This document shows, piece by piece, positions 50,871 through 60,008 of a DNA stretch of 64,000 bases; the stretch's first letter is position 1, and each line of letters begins with the position of its first letter. The DNA lies in NCBI GenBank assembly GCA_016191815.1, contig JACPVI010000069.1:1-64000 (forward strand), given 5' to 3'. The notes beneath the pieces are model-generated. The model was not told the origin of the DNA, ran no database searches, and worked only from the letters and a program-made list of their open reading frames with translations. The DNA is from Myxococcales bacterium (GTDB lineage: Bacteria > Myxococcota > Myxococcia > Myxococcales > Myxococcaceae). Position numbers and translations under genes: made by a program.

Positions 50871-53291
50871 GTTCACACCCGACGCGCCGCCGCCCTGGTA
50901 GTCAGCTTCGCGCTGTGGGCGCTCGCGCCTTTGGCCGCGAGGGCCCAGGCGGACGCCGGCGTCTCCGACGTCCCGCTCTTGGAGGAGGCGGGCCGCGAGC
51001 GCGTGGTCGAGGTCCGGGTGGAGGGGAACCGGCGGGTGGAGCCGGAGGCGATCAAGCGCGCCCTCCACACCAAGGAGGGCCGGCTGTTCGATCCGGCCAA
51101 GACCGCCGATGATCTTCGCGCGCTCTGGGCGCTGGACTACTTCTCGGACGTCCAGCTCCTCTTGCAAAGGTTGCCCCGCGGCGGAGTGGTCTACGTGGTG
51201 CGGGTGGAGGAGCGGCCCGCGGTGCGCGAGGTCCGCCTCCAGGGCAACGAGGAGCTATCGAGGGACGACCTCAAGGACGCCATCGACCTCAAGCCTCACG
51301 CGATCCTCGACCTCGACGACGTACGGAGGAACGTCAAGAAGATCCAGGAGAAGTACGTCGAGAAGGGCTACTTCCTCGCCGAAGTGAGCCACGAGATCGT
51401 CCCGGTCCCGGAGACCTTCGAGGCGGACGTGGTGCTGGTGATCCGCGAGCACTCGAAGGTGATGGTGAAGGAGATCAACTTCGTCGGGGTGACGCAGGTT
51501 CGGGCGGACGAGCTGAAAGGCGTGATGGCCACCCGCGAGGGCGGCCACCTGTCCTTCCTCACCGGCGAAGGCACCTACCGCGAGGAGCTGTTCCAGCGCG
51601 ACCTCGCGGCGCTCCAGGCGGCCTACTACGATCGCGGCTTCATCAACATGAAGGTGGAGAAGCCGTGGGTCTCCATCTCCGCGGACAAGCGCTTCATCTA
51701 CATCACCCTCAAGGTCGAGGAGGGCGAGCCCTACGCGATCGGCAAGCTCGACTTCTCGGGCGATCTCGTCGAGGAGAGGCCGAAGCTGTTCGCCAAGATG
51801 TCCTCGCGCGAGGGCGAGCTGTTCAACCGCTCCAAGCTCTCGCGGGACATCCTCTCGCTCACCGACCTCTACTACGACGCGGGCTACGCCTACGCCAACA
51901 TCACCCCGGTCACCCAGGTCCACGCCGACGCGCGCACCATCGACCTCACCTTCGACGTGCAGAAGGGCCAGCAGGTGTCGATCGAGCGGATCGACATCGT
52001 CGGCAACAGCAAGACGCGCGACCGGGTGATCCGCAGGGAAATGCGGGTCTACGAGGGCGAGCTGTTCAGCGGCACCGGGATGCGCCGCTCGAGGGAGCGG
52101 GTCACCGCGCTGGGCTTCTTCGAGTCGGTGGAGGTCTCCCACAAGCCGGGGAGCGACAACTCCAAGGTGGTGGTGCAGGTGGAGGTGAAGGAGAAGGCCA
52201 CCGGCACCTTCCAGGTCGGCCTGGGCTTCTCCAACGTGGAGAACTTCATCTTCACCGCGCAGATCTCCCAGAACAACTTCCTGGGCTGGGGCTGGAGCGT
52301 CGCGGCGAGCGCGCAGCTCTCTTCGCTGCGCAGCTTCGCCCAGCTGTCGTTCTACGACCCATACTTCCTCGACACGAACTACATCTTCTCGGCGGACTTC
52401 TTCAAGATGCAGGCCGACTACTTCGGCTTCATTCGCGACTCGACCGGAGGCGATCTCAACCTCGGCTACCACATCTTCGAGGACGTGATGTTCAACGTGA
52501 CGTACAACCGCGAGTACGTCAGCGTGGAGCCGGGCCGCGACTTCGACGCCGGGGTCCAGCTCGCCGGCCAATTCACCGAGCCAGGCAAGCCGAACGTCAC
52601 CAGCTCCATCCGCGCCTCGCTCACCTGGGACGAGAGGGACAACCGGCTCTTTCCCAGCAAGGGCTTCATGCTCTTCGGCAGCGCGGAGTTCGCGCCGGAG
52701 CTGAAGTTCCTGGGGGGAAACATCAACTTCGCGCGCTACACCGCCTACGCGCGCCACTACACCAACATCGGCGACTTCCTCCCCTTCCTCCAGGGGCTGG
52801 TGTTCAAGGCCAACGCCACCTTCGGTCTCATCGAGGAGCTGGGGAAGAAGGAAGCCGGCGAGGTCGGCCTGCCGATTTCCGAGCTGTACTACGTGGGCGG
52901 CATCAACAGCGTCCGCGGCTACCAGCTCCGCACCATCAGCCCGACCCGGGGGGTCGCCGCCTCCGGCGACCCCGTCTTCGGCGTGGGGCAGTTCCACGTC
53001 GGCGGTTTCAAGCAGGCCATCTTCAACTTGGAGCTGGAGTTCCCCATCTTCGAGAAGGTCGGCATCCGGGGCGTGCTCTTCTACGACGCGGGAAACGTCT
53101 ACGGGAAGTCGGCGCGCTTCTTCGAGGACAAGGAGAACGACCTTCCCTTGGGCATGTTCCACTCGGTGGGGTTCGGCTTCCGGTGGTTCTCGCCCATCGG
53201 CCCTCTCCGCTTCGAGTGGGGCATCCCGCTGAACCGCCGCCAGGACGATCTGCCGGTGCTCTTCGAGTTCACGATCGGCAACTTCTTCTAG
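50871..53291 (+). CDS. bamA: outer-membrane protein assembly factor BamA
   Basis: About 806 residues: signal peptide, five POTRA domains (VVEVRVEGNRRVEPEAIKRA; VREVRLQGNEELSRDDLK; VKEINFVGVTQVRADELKG; YAIGKLDFSGDLVEERPKLF; SIERIDIVGNSKTRDRVIRR) and the C-terminal Omp85 barrel containing YVGGINSVRGYQLRTISP and ending FTIGNFF, the terminal aromatic needed for barrel recognition. It inserts barrels in the outer membrane. The signal VVSFALWALAPLAARAQ is encoded upstream of the first standard start codon (TTG 50931). I place the start at GTT 50871 because a good ribosome-binding site precedes it, but this is a non-canonical codon; see findings. Confidence 0.9.
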   Translation, partial: VHTRRAAALVVSFALWALAPLAARAQADAGVSDVPLLEEAGRERVVEVRVEGNRRVEPEAIKRALHTKEGRLFDPAKTADDLRALWALDYFSDVQLLLQRLPRGGVVYVVRVEERPAVREVRLQGNEELSRDDLKDAIDLKPHAILDLDDVRRNVKKIQEKYVEKGYFLAEVSHEIVPVPETFEADVVLVIREHSKVMVKEINFVGVTQVRADELKGVMATREGGHLSFLTGEGTYREELFQRDLAALQAAYYDRGFINMKVEKPWVSISADKRFIYITLKVEEGEPYAIGKLDFSGDLVEERPKLFAKMSSREGELFNRSKLSRDILSLTDLYYDAGYAYANITPVTQVHADARTIDLTFDVQKGQQVSIERIDIVGNSKTRDRVIRREMRVYEGELFSGTGMRRSRERVTALGFFESVEVSHKPGSDNSKVVVQVEVKEKATGTFQVGLGFSNVENFIFTAQISQNNFLGWGWSVAASAQLSSLRSFAQLSFYDPYFLDTNYIFSADFFKMQADYFGFIRDSTGGDLNLGYHIFEDVMFNVTYNREYVSVEPGRDFDAGVQLAGQFTEPGKPNVTSSIRASLTWDERDNRLFPSKGFMLFGSAEFAPELKFLGGNINFARYTAYARHYTNIGDFLPFLQGLVFKANATFGLIEELGKKEAGEVGLPISELYYVGGINSVRGYQLRTISPTRGVAASGDPVFGVGQFHVGGFKQAIFNLELEFPIFEKVGIRGVLFYDAGNVYGKSARFFEDKENDLPLGMFHSVGFGFRWFSPIGPLRFEWGIPLNRRQDDLPVLFEFTIGNFF

Positions 53292-53312
53292 CCCTTTGCT
53301 AGCGTTCCGCTC

Positions 53313-55649
53313 GTGAAGGTGCTTTCGCGCTGCTGGGTGCTCGCCCTGGCCCTCGCCGGGTGCAGCCGGCTGGGACCGGCGCCCGAGCTGGCTTCGGTCA
53401 GCCCGACAGAGGCGCTCACCGACCGGGACACGCCCCTCCGGGTCGAGGGACGAAACCTTCGCCGCAAGGTGAAGGCCGACCTGGACGACCCTGCCCGCTC
53501 GGAGGTCGACGTTTCCTACGGGCTGGTGCTGTTCCGCGGCGAGCAGCGGATCGCCATCGAGGAGGTGCGCCTCGCCGACGATGACTCCGCGGTCTACGCG
53601 CTTTTGCGCGCTGGCGCGCCGGAGGGCCTCTGGTCGCTCGAGCTGACCGACCCCTGGGGCCGCAAAGCGCTGCTCGAAGATGCGCTGACCCTCCGAGCGT
53701 CCTGCCTGGCCGATGGCGACTGCCCGCCCGCCGTCTGCCAGTCCAAGAAGTGCGTCGCCGGTCGGTGCGTACCCACTCCCCTCGCCGATGGCACCTCGTG
53801 CGACGACGGGCAGGCTTGCACCGCTGCCGACTGGTGCCTCGGCGGCGCGTGCGGCGGGAGCCCCACCGCCTGCGACGCGGGGCCTTGCGCGGTCTCCTCC
53901 TGCCTCGGCGACGGAGGCTGCTCTTATGAGCCCTTGCCCGGAAGCCCTGCCTGCGACGACGGCGACCCTTGCACTTCCCAGGATGTCTGCGCCGCGGGCG
54001 CCTGTCTCGGTTCGCCCTACAGCTGCGCCGGCCTCGACGCGGGGCAGTGCGCGGCCTACGCCTGCGCTGGCGACGGCGGATGCGAGCTCGTCCCGCTGGG
54101 TGGGGTTCCCTGCGACGATGGGGACTCGTGCAGCTTTGGGGACGCCTGCGACGCCGGTGCCTGCCGCGGCACGCCCTACACCTGCGTGGGCCTCGATGCC
54201 GGGACTTGCCTCGTGTACGTGGCCTGCGCCGGCGATGGCGGTTGCCTCGGCACCCCCGCGAACGAAGGAGCCCAGTGCGACGACGGGATGGTCTGTACCT
54301 CGAGCGACACCTGCCGGACCGGCTCGTGCAATGGCGTGCCGGTTTGCAACACCGCGCCCGCCGCCTGTTTCACCGTGGAGCCCACCTCAGGGTTGGTCTC
54401 CACCAGGTTCAGCTTCGACGCCGGCTGCTCGTACGACATCGAAGACGGCGTTGCACTCGAGTTCCGGTTCGACTTCGAGGGCTCCGGCGCCTACACCCCG
54501 CTGCGCCCCAGCCCGGTGGGCACCTACCAGTACCCCGATGCCGGGCTGTACGAGGCGGCGGTGGAGGTGCGCGACGATGCGGGCCTCGGCGCATTCGCCA
54601 GCCGCTTCGTCTCCGTCACGTCGCCCTCGCTGGAGCTCTTGGTCACCACCCCGCTGGATGAGGACGATCCGGACGCCTCGCCTCAGGACGGGGGCGGCAC
54701 CGGCCTCTCCTTGCGCGAAGCGATCAAGCTCGCCAACGCCGCAGGCGGGGGAAGGGTGATCCGCTTCGACGGAGGCATGCAGATCGCCGCCAAGGTGCTG
54801 CCCAGCCTCAATGGCCCGGGCACGGTCCTCGTGGGCCACGGAACCTCGATCGACTTCTCGCCGGCCACGGGCACGACGGCGGCGTGCATCCAGCTCGATG
54901 GATGGGGGGCGAAGCTCGTCGGGCTGGAGGCGTTCGGCTGCAAGGGCCACGTGGTTCAGCTCAAGGCCGGCACCCAAGTCTCGGAGTGCCGCTTCCACCC
55001 AGGAGGGGCGGGCGGAGTGGGGCCGAAGTTGGGTGGAACCGGCGCGGTCTTCGGGCCGAGGAACGAGGTCTGGGGGTTTGCGGCCGAGGGAGTCAGCGTG
55101 CTGGCCGACGACGCGGTGGTGACTGGCAACTTCCTCCACGACAACGGCGGGCCTGGAGTGAGCGTGGCCAACAGCATCGACCGCGCCGTCGTGCAGCAGA
55201 ACCTGATCCTCCGGAACGGCGGCCCGGGCCTCACGCTCGGGAGGAGCGGCACCCGCGTGCGCTTCAACACCATTTACGCCAACAGCGGGGGCGGGGTGGC
55301 CTCTGCGCCGAGCACCGCCGGCTCCGAGGTGAGGAACAACCTCTTCACCTCGAACGGAGACTACGCAGTGCGGGCGACCAACGCCGAGTTGTCCGCCGAC
55401 CGCAGTCCCAACGGGTTTTACGGAAACCCCGCCTTCCTCCCCGGCACCGACGGCGGGACGGGGCAGCTTTTCGCCGACCCGCTTTATGTCAACCCTTCCG
55501 CCGGCGACTTCCGCCTCACTCCCGTCAGCCCCGCGGTCAACGCCGGGGTAGATCTCGGAGTCGACGTGAACGGGCCTGGCTCCGGCCGCTTCGACTCGTC
55601 TGCCCCGGACCTCGGCGCCTTCGAGAGCCCCTACCCGGACGCCGGCTGA
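53313..55649 (+). CDS. Cys-rich beta-helix lipoprotein between bamA and skp
   Basis: A 778-residue lipoprotein (MKVLSRCWVLALALAGCS, start GTG). Residues about 25-130 look like an IPT/TIG-type fold. Residues 130-340 contain four or five Cys-rich repeats of similar plan (CDDGQACTAADWC, CDDGDPCTSQDVC, CDDGDSCSFGDAC, CDDGMVCTSSDTC), the Dictyostelium-type CTDC repeats known in myxobacteria. A PKD-like unit follows, then a right-handed beta-helix at about 435-770, with repeats such as NSIDRAVVQQNLILRNGGPG and a closing APDLGAFESP. It is not a standard BAM component, so it seems inserted in the cluster. A TAGCGT box lies seven bases before the start. Confidence 0.8.
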   Translation: MKVLSRCWVLALALAGCSRLGPAPELASVSPTEALTDRDTPLRVEGRNLRRKVKADLDDPARSEVDVSYGLVLFRGEQRIAIEEVRLADDDSAVYALLRAGAPEGLWSLELTDPWGRKALLEDALTLRASCLADGDCPPAVCQSKKCVAGRCVPTPLADGTSCDDGQACTAADWCLGGACGGSPTACDAGPCAVSSCLGDGGCSYEPLPGSPACDDGDPCTSQDVCAAGACLGSPYSCAGLDAGQCAAYACAGDGGCELVPLGGVPCDDGDSCSFGDACDAGACRGTPYTCVGLDAGTCLVYVACAGDGGCLGTPANEGAQCDDGMVCTSSDTCRTGSCNGVPVCNTAPAACFTVEPTSGLVSTRFSFDAGCSYDIEDGVALEFRFDFEGSGAYTPLRPSPVGTYQYPDAGLYEAAVEVRDDAGLGAFASRFVSVTSPSLELLVTTPLDEDDPDASPQDGGGTGLSLREAIKLANAAGGGRVIRFDGGMQIAAKVLPSLNGPGTVLVGHGTSIDFSPATGTTAACIQLDGWGAKLVGLEAFGCKGHVVQLKAGTQVSECRFHPGGAGGVGPKLGGTGAVFGPRNEVWGFAAEGVSVLADDAVVTGNFLHDNGGPGVSVANSIDRAVVQQNLILRNGGPGLTLGRSGTRVRFNTIYANSGGGVASAPSTAGSEVRNNLFTSNGDYAVRATNAELSADRSPNGFYGNPAFLPGTDGGTGQLFADPLYVNPSAGDFRLTPVSPAVNAGVDLGVDVNGPGSGRFDSSAPDLGAFESPYPDAG

Positions 55650-55725
55650 GCCTGGCGTTCCGCCGACAGGCGGCACCACAGGCGTCCCCCTGGTGCGGGG
55701 GGCTGAGCGCCCTTTCGTCCGCTGC

Positions 55726-55754
55726 TTGACGCGCTGCGCCTGCACTCCTACTGT
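55726..55754 (+). promoter_or_regulatory. candidate promoter of the skp-lpx gene run
   Basis: TTGACG (55726-55731), 17-bp spacer, TACTGT (55749-55754), within the 191-bp gap before skp. Transcription would start about 80 bases upstream of the skp ATG, so unlike several other genes here skp would have a leader. Confidence 0.55.
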
Positions 55755-55840
55755 GCGCGCGCCCGTGAGCCCCGCCGCGGGGAATTACCAGGCCGCGCCG
55801 CCGTCTTCGGTCCGGTCTCTTTCGAGGAGCATAGGTCCCG

Positions 55841-56440
55841 ATGCCGCAAAGAAGCCTGATCACCTTGTCCTTGGCGCTCATTCTCTCCTTTCCGGCCGTG
55901 GCCCTGGCCGAGCTGAAGGTCGGCTACGTCGACCTCCAGCGCGCGCTGCTCGAGGTGCAGGAGGGCCGGGAGGCGAAAAAGCGCCTCCAGGTCCAGCTGG
56001 ACGCCAAGCAGAAGGACCTCGACCGGGAGCAGGAGGCCCTCCGCAAGGAGAAAGAGGTCCTCGACAAGCAGGCGAGCATGATGAGCGAGGAGACGCGCAA
56101 CCAGCGGCAGATCGATCTCCAGAAGAAGCTCTTCGAGCTGGCCCAGAGGTGGGAGAAGGGCAAGCTGGAGATGGCCCAGATGGAGCGCACCGAGCTGCAG
56201 GCCATCTTCCAGAAGATGGACCCGATCATCGCCCAGATCGCCGAGCGCGAAGGCCTGACTATGGTGTTCGAGAAGACTGACTCCGGGATCGTCTACGCGC
56301 CGCAGTCGCTCGATCTCACCAACGAGCTGGTTCGGCTCTACAACGACCGGAGCAAGTCCAGCCCCAAGCCCAAGGACAAGCCGGCGAAGCCCGATGCTCC
56401 GAAGGCGGACGCGCCCAAGGCCGACGCTCCGAAGAAGTAG
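55841..56440 (+). CDS. skp: periplasmic chaperone Skp/OmpH
   Basis: A 199-residue exported protein. Signal SLITLSLALILSFPAVALAE is cleaved after ALA. The mature N-terminus LKVGYVDLQRALLEVQEG is the conserved Skp strand. A long charged coiled coil (LDAKQKDLDREQEALRKEKE, LQKKLFELAQRWEKGKLEMA) follows and GLTMVFEKTDSGIVYAP is the closing strand region. The C-terminus is a Lys/Pro/Ala tail repeated as PKADA (three times), not usual in E. coli Skp. Skp trimers hold unfolded barrels between Sec and BAM, fitting its place between bamA and lpxD. Confidence 0.93.
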   Translation: MPQRSLITLSLALILSFPAVALAELKVGYVDLQRALLEVQEGREAKKRLQVQLDAKQKDLDREQEALRKEKEVLDKQASMMSEETRNQRQIDLQKKLFELAQRWEKGKLEMAQMERTELQAIFQKMDPIIAQIAEREGLTMVFEKTDSGIVYAPQSLDLTNELVRLYNDRSKSSPKPKDKPAKPDAPKADAPKADAPKK

Positions 56441-56449
56441 GCCCCTCGC

Positions 56450-57511
56450 TTGGCTGCCCGCGCCGGTAGGCCCCTGTCGGAGCTAGCCGCCCACGTCGGC
56501 GGCGAGGTGTGGGGCGACGCCTCGATTGCCATCGCCGGGGTCAACGGCCTCGCCGAGGCGAAGCCGGACGAGCTGTCCTTCTACGGGAGCCCCAGGTACA
56601 AGAGGCAGCTCCTCGAGACTCGCGCGGCAGCGGTGCTGATCACCGCGGACGCCCCACGCCGCGAAGGCGTCGCCTACGTGAAGGTGGGCAACCCGCACCT
56701 CGCCTTCGCGCGCATCTCGGCGCTGTTCCACCCGAGGCCCACATTCCGCCCCGGCGTCAGCGCGGGGGCGCAGGTGCACCCGCAGGCGATCGTGCATCCC
56801 CAGGCCACGGTGATGGCAGGCGCCACCGTGGAGCGCGGCGCCCAGGTAGGGGCGAGGACCGCGCTCTTCCCGGGCGTCTACCTCGGAGAGCAGGCAGTGG
56901 TGGGAGAGGACTGCACCCTCTATCCGAACGTCACCGTCCGCGAGCGCTGCGTGGTCGGCTCGAGGGTGACTTTGCACGCCTCCTGCGTGGTCGGAGCGGA
57001 CGGCTTCGGCTTCGCGCTCGACCTCGAAGTTCCCGAGCACGTGAAGGTGCCACAGGCCGGCATCGCCCGCATCGAGGACGACGTGGAGCTGGGTGCCTGC
57101 ACCTGTGTCGACCGCGCCACCACCGGGGAGACGGTGATCGGCAGGGGCTCGAAGGTCGACAATCTGGTGCAGATCGCCCACAACGTCCGGGTGGGCCCGA
57201 TGTCTCTGTTGTGCGCCCAGGCCGGGGTGTCCGGATCCACCGAATTGGGCGCGGGTGTGGTGCTGGCGGGGCAGGTAGGGGTGGTGGGGCACATCCGCAT
57301 CGGTGACATGGCGAAGATCGGCGCGCAGTCCGGCGTGGCCCAGGACGTTCCCGACGGCGCCGTGATGTCCGGGAGCCCGGCGTTCGATCACAAGAGGTGG
57401 CTCAGGTCCTCGGTGGAGTTCGAGCGCTTATCGGAGCTTTCCCGCGAGGTGCGGCAGCTCCGCCGCCGGCTCGAGGCGCTGGAGAAGTCGCGGGAGGAGA
57501 GCGGCCGATGA
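56450..57511 (+). CDS. lpxD: UDP-3-O-acylglucosamine N-acyltransferase LpxD
   Basis: A 353-residue cytoplasmic enzyme adding the second acyl chain in lipid A synthesis from acyl-ACP. N-terminal UDP-sugar domain (LAAHVGGEVWGDASIAIAGV, DELSFYGSPRYKRQL) to about residue 100, then hexapeptide left-handed beta-helix repeats (VSAGAQVHPQAIVHPQATVM). Catalytic His region VQIAHNVRVGPMS near 246. A C-terminal coiled helix (LSELSREVRQLRRRLEALEK) fits LpxD. It starts with TTG 56450 nine bases after skp and overlaps fabZ (ATGA). Confidence 0.95.
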   Translation: MAARAGRPLSELAAHVGGEVWGDASIAIAGVNGLAEAKPDELSFYGSPRYKRQLLETRAAAVLITADAPRREGVAYVKVGNPHLAFARISALFHPRPTFRPGVSAGAQVHPQAIVHPQATVMAGATVERGAQVGARTALFPGVYLGEQAVVGEDCTLYPNVTVRERCVVGSRVTLHASCVVGADGFGFALDLEVPEHVKVPQAGIARIEDDVELGACTCVDRATTGETVIGRGSKVDNLVQIAHNVRVGPMSLLCAQAGVSGSTELGAGVVLAGQVGVVGHIRIGDMAKIGAQSGVAQDVPDGAVMSGSPAFDHKRWLRSSVEFERLSELSREVRQLRRRLEALEKSREESGR

Positions 57512-57960
57512 TGGACCTGGTCGAGATCCAGAAGCTCCTCCCGCACCGCTACCCGTTCCTCTTGGTAGACCGGGTGGTGGAGCTGGTCCCGGGACGGAAG
57601 CTGGTCGCCTACAAGAACGTCACCGCCAACGAGCCGTTCTTCGTCGGCCACTTCCCCGGCCACCCGGTGATGCCCGGGGTTTTGGTGTTGGAGGCCCTGG
57701 CCCAAGCCTGCGCCATCCTCGCCTACAAGAGCGAGGGCATGGACCCGAGCCGGAAGGTGACCTACCTCATGGCGATCGACGGGGCGAAGTTCCGCAAGCC
57801 CATCGTCCCCGGGGACCGGCTCCAGCTCGAGGTCGAGGTGCTCAAGCACAAGGGTCCGATCTGGAAGCAGCGCGGCACCGCGACGGTGGACGGGAAGGCG
57901 GTCGCCGAGGGCGAGTTTCTGGCCACGGTGGTCGATCGCGACGCCGTGCCGGCGAGCTGA
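57508..57960 (+). CDS. fabZ: 3-hydroxyacyl-ACP dehydratase FabZ
   Basis: A 150-residue hot-dog-fold dehydratase of type II fatty-acid synthesis. [20 protein letters not shown] is the family opening. Catalytic His lies in [20 protein letters not shown], which also holds the conserved Glu. FabZ competes with LpxA and LpxD for the same hydroxyacyl-ACP, so coexpression balances phospholipid and LPS. The ATG overlaps the lpxD stop by four bases. Length normal. Confidence 0.96.
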   Translation: MMDLVEIQKLLPHRYPFLLVDRVVELVPGRKLVAYKNVTANEPFFVGHFPGHPVMPGVLVLEALAQACAILAYKSEGMDPSRKVTYLMAIDGAKFRKPIVPGDRLQLEVEVLKHKGPIWKQRGTATVDGKAVAEGEFLATVVDRDAVPAS

Positions 57961-57971
57961 CGGAGGAAGTC

Positions 57972-58748
57972 ATGGCCCAGCTCCACCCGACCGCGGTGGT
58001 ACATCCCGAGGCGCGGCTCCACGAGACGGTGGAGGTGGCGCCCTACGCGGTGATCGGCCCGAAGGTGCGGATCGGCGCGGGCAGCCGCGTCGGACCCCAC
58101 GCGGTGATCGAGGGCGACACCGCCATCGGCGAGCGAAACCGCATCTTCCAGTTCGCCTCGGTGGGAGCGGTGCCGCAGGACCTCAAGTACGCCGGCGAGG
58201 ACACCCAGCTCGTGATCGGCGACGAGAACATCATCCGCGAGTTCGCCACCCTGCACATCGGCACCGCCGGCGGCGGAGGAGTGACCAGGGTTGGCCACCG
58301 GAACCTCTTCATGGCCTACAGCCACGTGGCCCACGATTGCCAGATCGGCAGCGGCTGCATCTTCGCCAACTGCGCCAGCCTGGCCGGGCACGTGGAGGTG
58401 GGGGACCACGTCATCTTCGGAGGCCTCACCGCCGTCCACCAGTTCACCCGCATCGGCAAGCACGCCTTCGTCGCGGGCGGGGCGATGGTGGCGATGGACG
58501 TGCCTCCCTACTGCTCCGCCCAGGGAGACCGCGCCGAGCTGGTCGGGCTCAACACCGTGGGGCTCTCGCGGCACGGCTTCTCCGAGGAGCAGATCTCCCG
58601 CATCAAGGATGCCTACAAGATCCTCTTTCGCTCCAAGCTCGGGCTGAACGAGGCGCTCTCCAAGCTCAAGGCCGAGCACGGCGGTCACCCGGAGATCGAC
58701 GACCTGCTCGAGTTCGTCGGCAGCTCCAAGCGGGGCATCACCAGGTAG
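57972..58748 (+). CDS. lpxA: UDP-N-acetylglucosamine acyltransferase LpxA
   Basis: A 258-residue trimeric enzyme catalysing the first step of lipid A synthesis. Hexapeptide repeats are evident from residue 3 (LHPTAVVHPEARLHETVEVA), with the catalytic His in AYSHVAHDCQIGSGCIFAN near residue 122. FASVGAVPQDLKYAGEDTQL is the conserved UDP/acyl contact region, and NTVGLSRHGFSEEQISRIKD lies in the C-terminal helical part. It starts 12 bases after fabZ with GGAGGA upstream. Confidence 0.97.
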   Translation: MAQLHPTAVVHPEARLHETVEVAPYAVIGPKVRIGAGSRVGPHAVIEGDTAIGERNRIFQFASVGAVPQDLKYAGEDTQLVIGDENIIREFATLHIGTAGGGGVTRVGHRNLFMAYSHVAHDCQIGSGCIFANCASLAGHVEVGDHVIFGGLTAVHQFTRIGKHAFVAGGAMVAMDVPPYCSAQGDRAELVGLNTVGLSRHGFSEEQISRIKDAYKILFRSKLGLNEALSKLKAEHGGHPEIDDLLEFVGSSKRGITR

Positions 58749-58753
58749 GGCTG

Positions 58754-59620
58754 ATGGACGCGCGCACCGCTCCGAAGGCCGGGCGTCCGATCGGCCTCAT
58801 CGCCGGCTCGGGGCGCCTGCCGTTCCTCTTCGCCTCCGCGGCCCGCGAGCAAGGCCTGAGAGTGGTGGCGGTCGCCCACCGGGGGGAGACCGACCCTTCG
58901 CTGGAGGGCGAGGTGGAATCGCTCACCTGGGTCCGCCTGGGCCAGGTGGACCGCATGGTGCGCGCGCTCAAGGAGGCGGGCGCCGATCGGGCGGTGATGG
59001 CCGGGGGGATCCGCCGGGCCCGGGCGATCGCCGAGGCGCGGCCAGACCTGGGGGCGCTGCGCATACTCTCCAAGCTGAGGAGCCTCCGGGACGATGGCCT
59101 GCTCCGGGCAGTGGCGGCTCACTTCGAAGAGTCGGGCATCGCCATCGTCGCACCGACCGCTTTCCTCGCCCGCGCGCTGGCGCCCGAGGGCCTGCTCGCG
59201 GGGCCCCCGCTCACCAAGGCGCAGCGGGCCGATGTTTCGCTCGGGGCCGAGGTGGCTCGGGCGCTCGGGCGGGCCGACGTCGGGCAGACGGTGGTGCTCC
59301 GCGCCGGACACGTGCTCGCGCTGGAAGCGGTGGAGGGGACCGATGAGACCATCCGCCGCGGCGGCCGCCTGGGGGGAGCCGGCTCGGTGGTGGTCAAGGT
59401 TTCCAAGCCCGGGCAGGACGGTCGATTCGACCTGCCGGCGGTGGGGCCTTCTACGCTCGAGGTGATGCGCGAGGCGGGTGCCCGGGTGCTGGCGGTGGAG
59501 GCCGGGACGACCATCCTCCTCGACGGCGAGGCGCTCATCGAGGGGGCGAGCCGTCTGGGCATCTCGCTTTTCGGCCTTCATGGGCGACCGGAGGTGCCCC
59601 AAGAGGGCCGGCTGCGGTAA
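58754..59620 (+). CDS. lpxI: UDP-2,3-diacylglucosamine diphosphatase LpxI
   Basis: A 288-residue LpxI (DUF1009) protein, which makes lipid X from UDP-diacylglucosamine in bacteria lacking LpxH. PIGLIAGSGRLPFLFASAAR is the Rossmann-like N-terminus, VMAGGIRRARAIAEARPDLG and RLRDD-like LRSLRDDGLLRAVAAHFE lie mid-domain, and the C-terminal domain has VVKVSKPGQDGRFDLPAVGP. The start at ATG 58754 is five bases after the lpxA stop. lpxB, often nearby, is not in this window. Confidence 0.93.
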   Translation: MDARTAPKAGRPIGLIAGSGRLPFLFASAAREQGLRVVAVAHRGETDPSLEGEVESLTWVRLGQVDRMVRALKEAGADRAVMAGGIRRARAIAEARPDLGALRILSKLRSLRDDGLLRAVAAHFEESGIAIVAPTAFLARALAPEGLLAGPPLTKAQRADVSLGAEVARALGRADVGQTVVLRAGHVLALEAVEGTDETIRRGGRLGGAGSVVVKVSKPGQDGRFDLPAVGPSTLEVMREAGARVLAVEAGTTILLDGEALIEGASRLGISLFGLHGRPEVPQEGRLR

Positions 59621-59633
59621 GAGGGGGCTTGGA

Positions 59634-60008
59634 ATGCCTCCGCCGAGGAAGCAGGTCTCTCCTCCGTTTGCCAGCCGCGAGCTGAACGGCGAGACGCTGC
59701 TCGAGGAGCTGGACTCGCTCCGCGAGGCGCAGGTCGGGCAGAAGCACCTCAACGACTGCGCGGTGGCGCTCCGGCAGCTCAACGGGGTTCGCGTCTCCGA
59801 GGCGGCGGCGCGGATCCGGCAGCTTGCCACCGGGCGCTTCGCCGGGCAGCCCGCCCTGGCGAGCCTCTTGGTGCGCTGGGCGGCCCGGCTCAAGTCCGAG
59901 GTGGACGTGCCCTTGTTCAGCTCGCACATCGAGCGGCTGGCCCTCACCTCGGCCTTGATCGCGGCGATGCGGCGGGGGGCCGACCGGCTCCGCGGGGGGA
60001 GGCCGTGA
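59634..60008 (+). CDS. hypothetical helical protein
   Basis: A 124-residue, mostly helical protein (GETLLEELDSLREAQVGQKH, ASLLVRWAARLKSEVDVPLF, SHIERLALTSALIAAMRRGA). It has no signal or membrane helix. The ATG at 59634 lies 13 bases after lpxI, and the stop overlaps the following GTG start (60005) by four bases. I do not recognise a family. Confidence 0.55.
   Translation: MPPPRKQVSPPFASRELNGETLLEELDSLREAQVGQKHLNDCAVALRQLNGVRVSEAAARIRQLATGRFAGQPALASLLVRWAARLKSEVDVPLFSSHIERLALTSALIAAMRRGADRLRGGRP

Noticed and set aside
51255-53162. 635-residue minus-strand ORF opposite bamA
   Set aside because: Antisense shadow of the BamA coding sequence.
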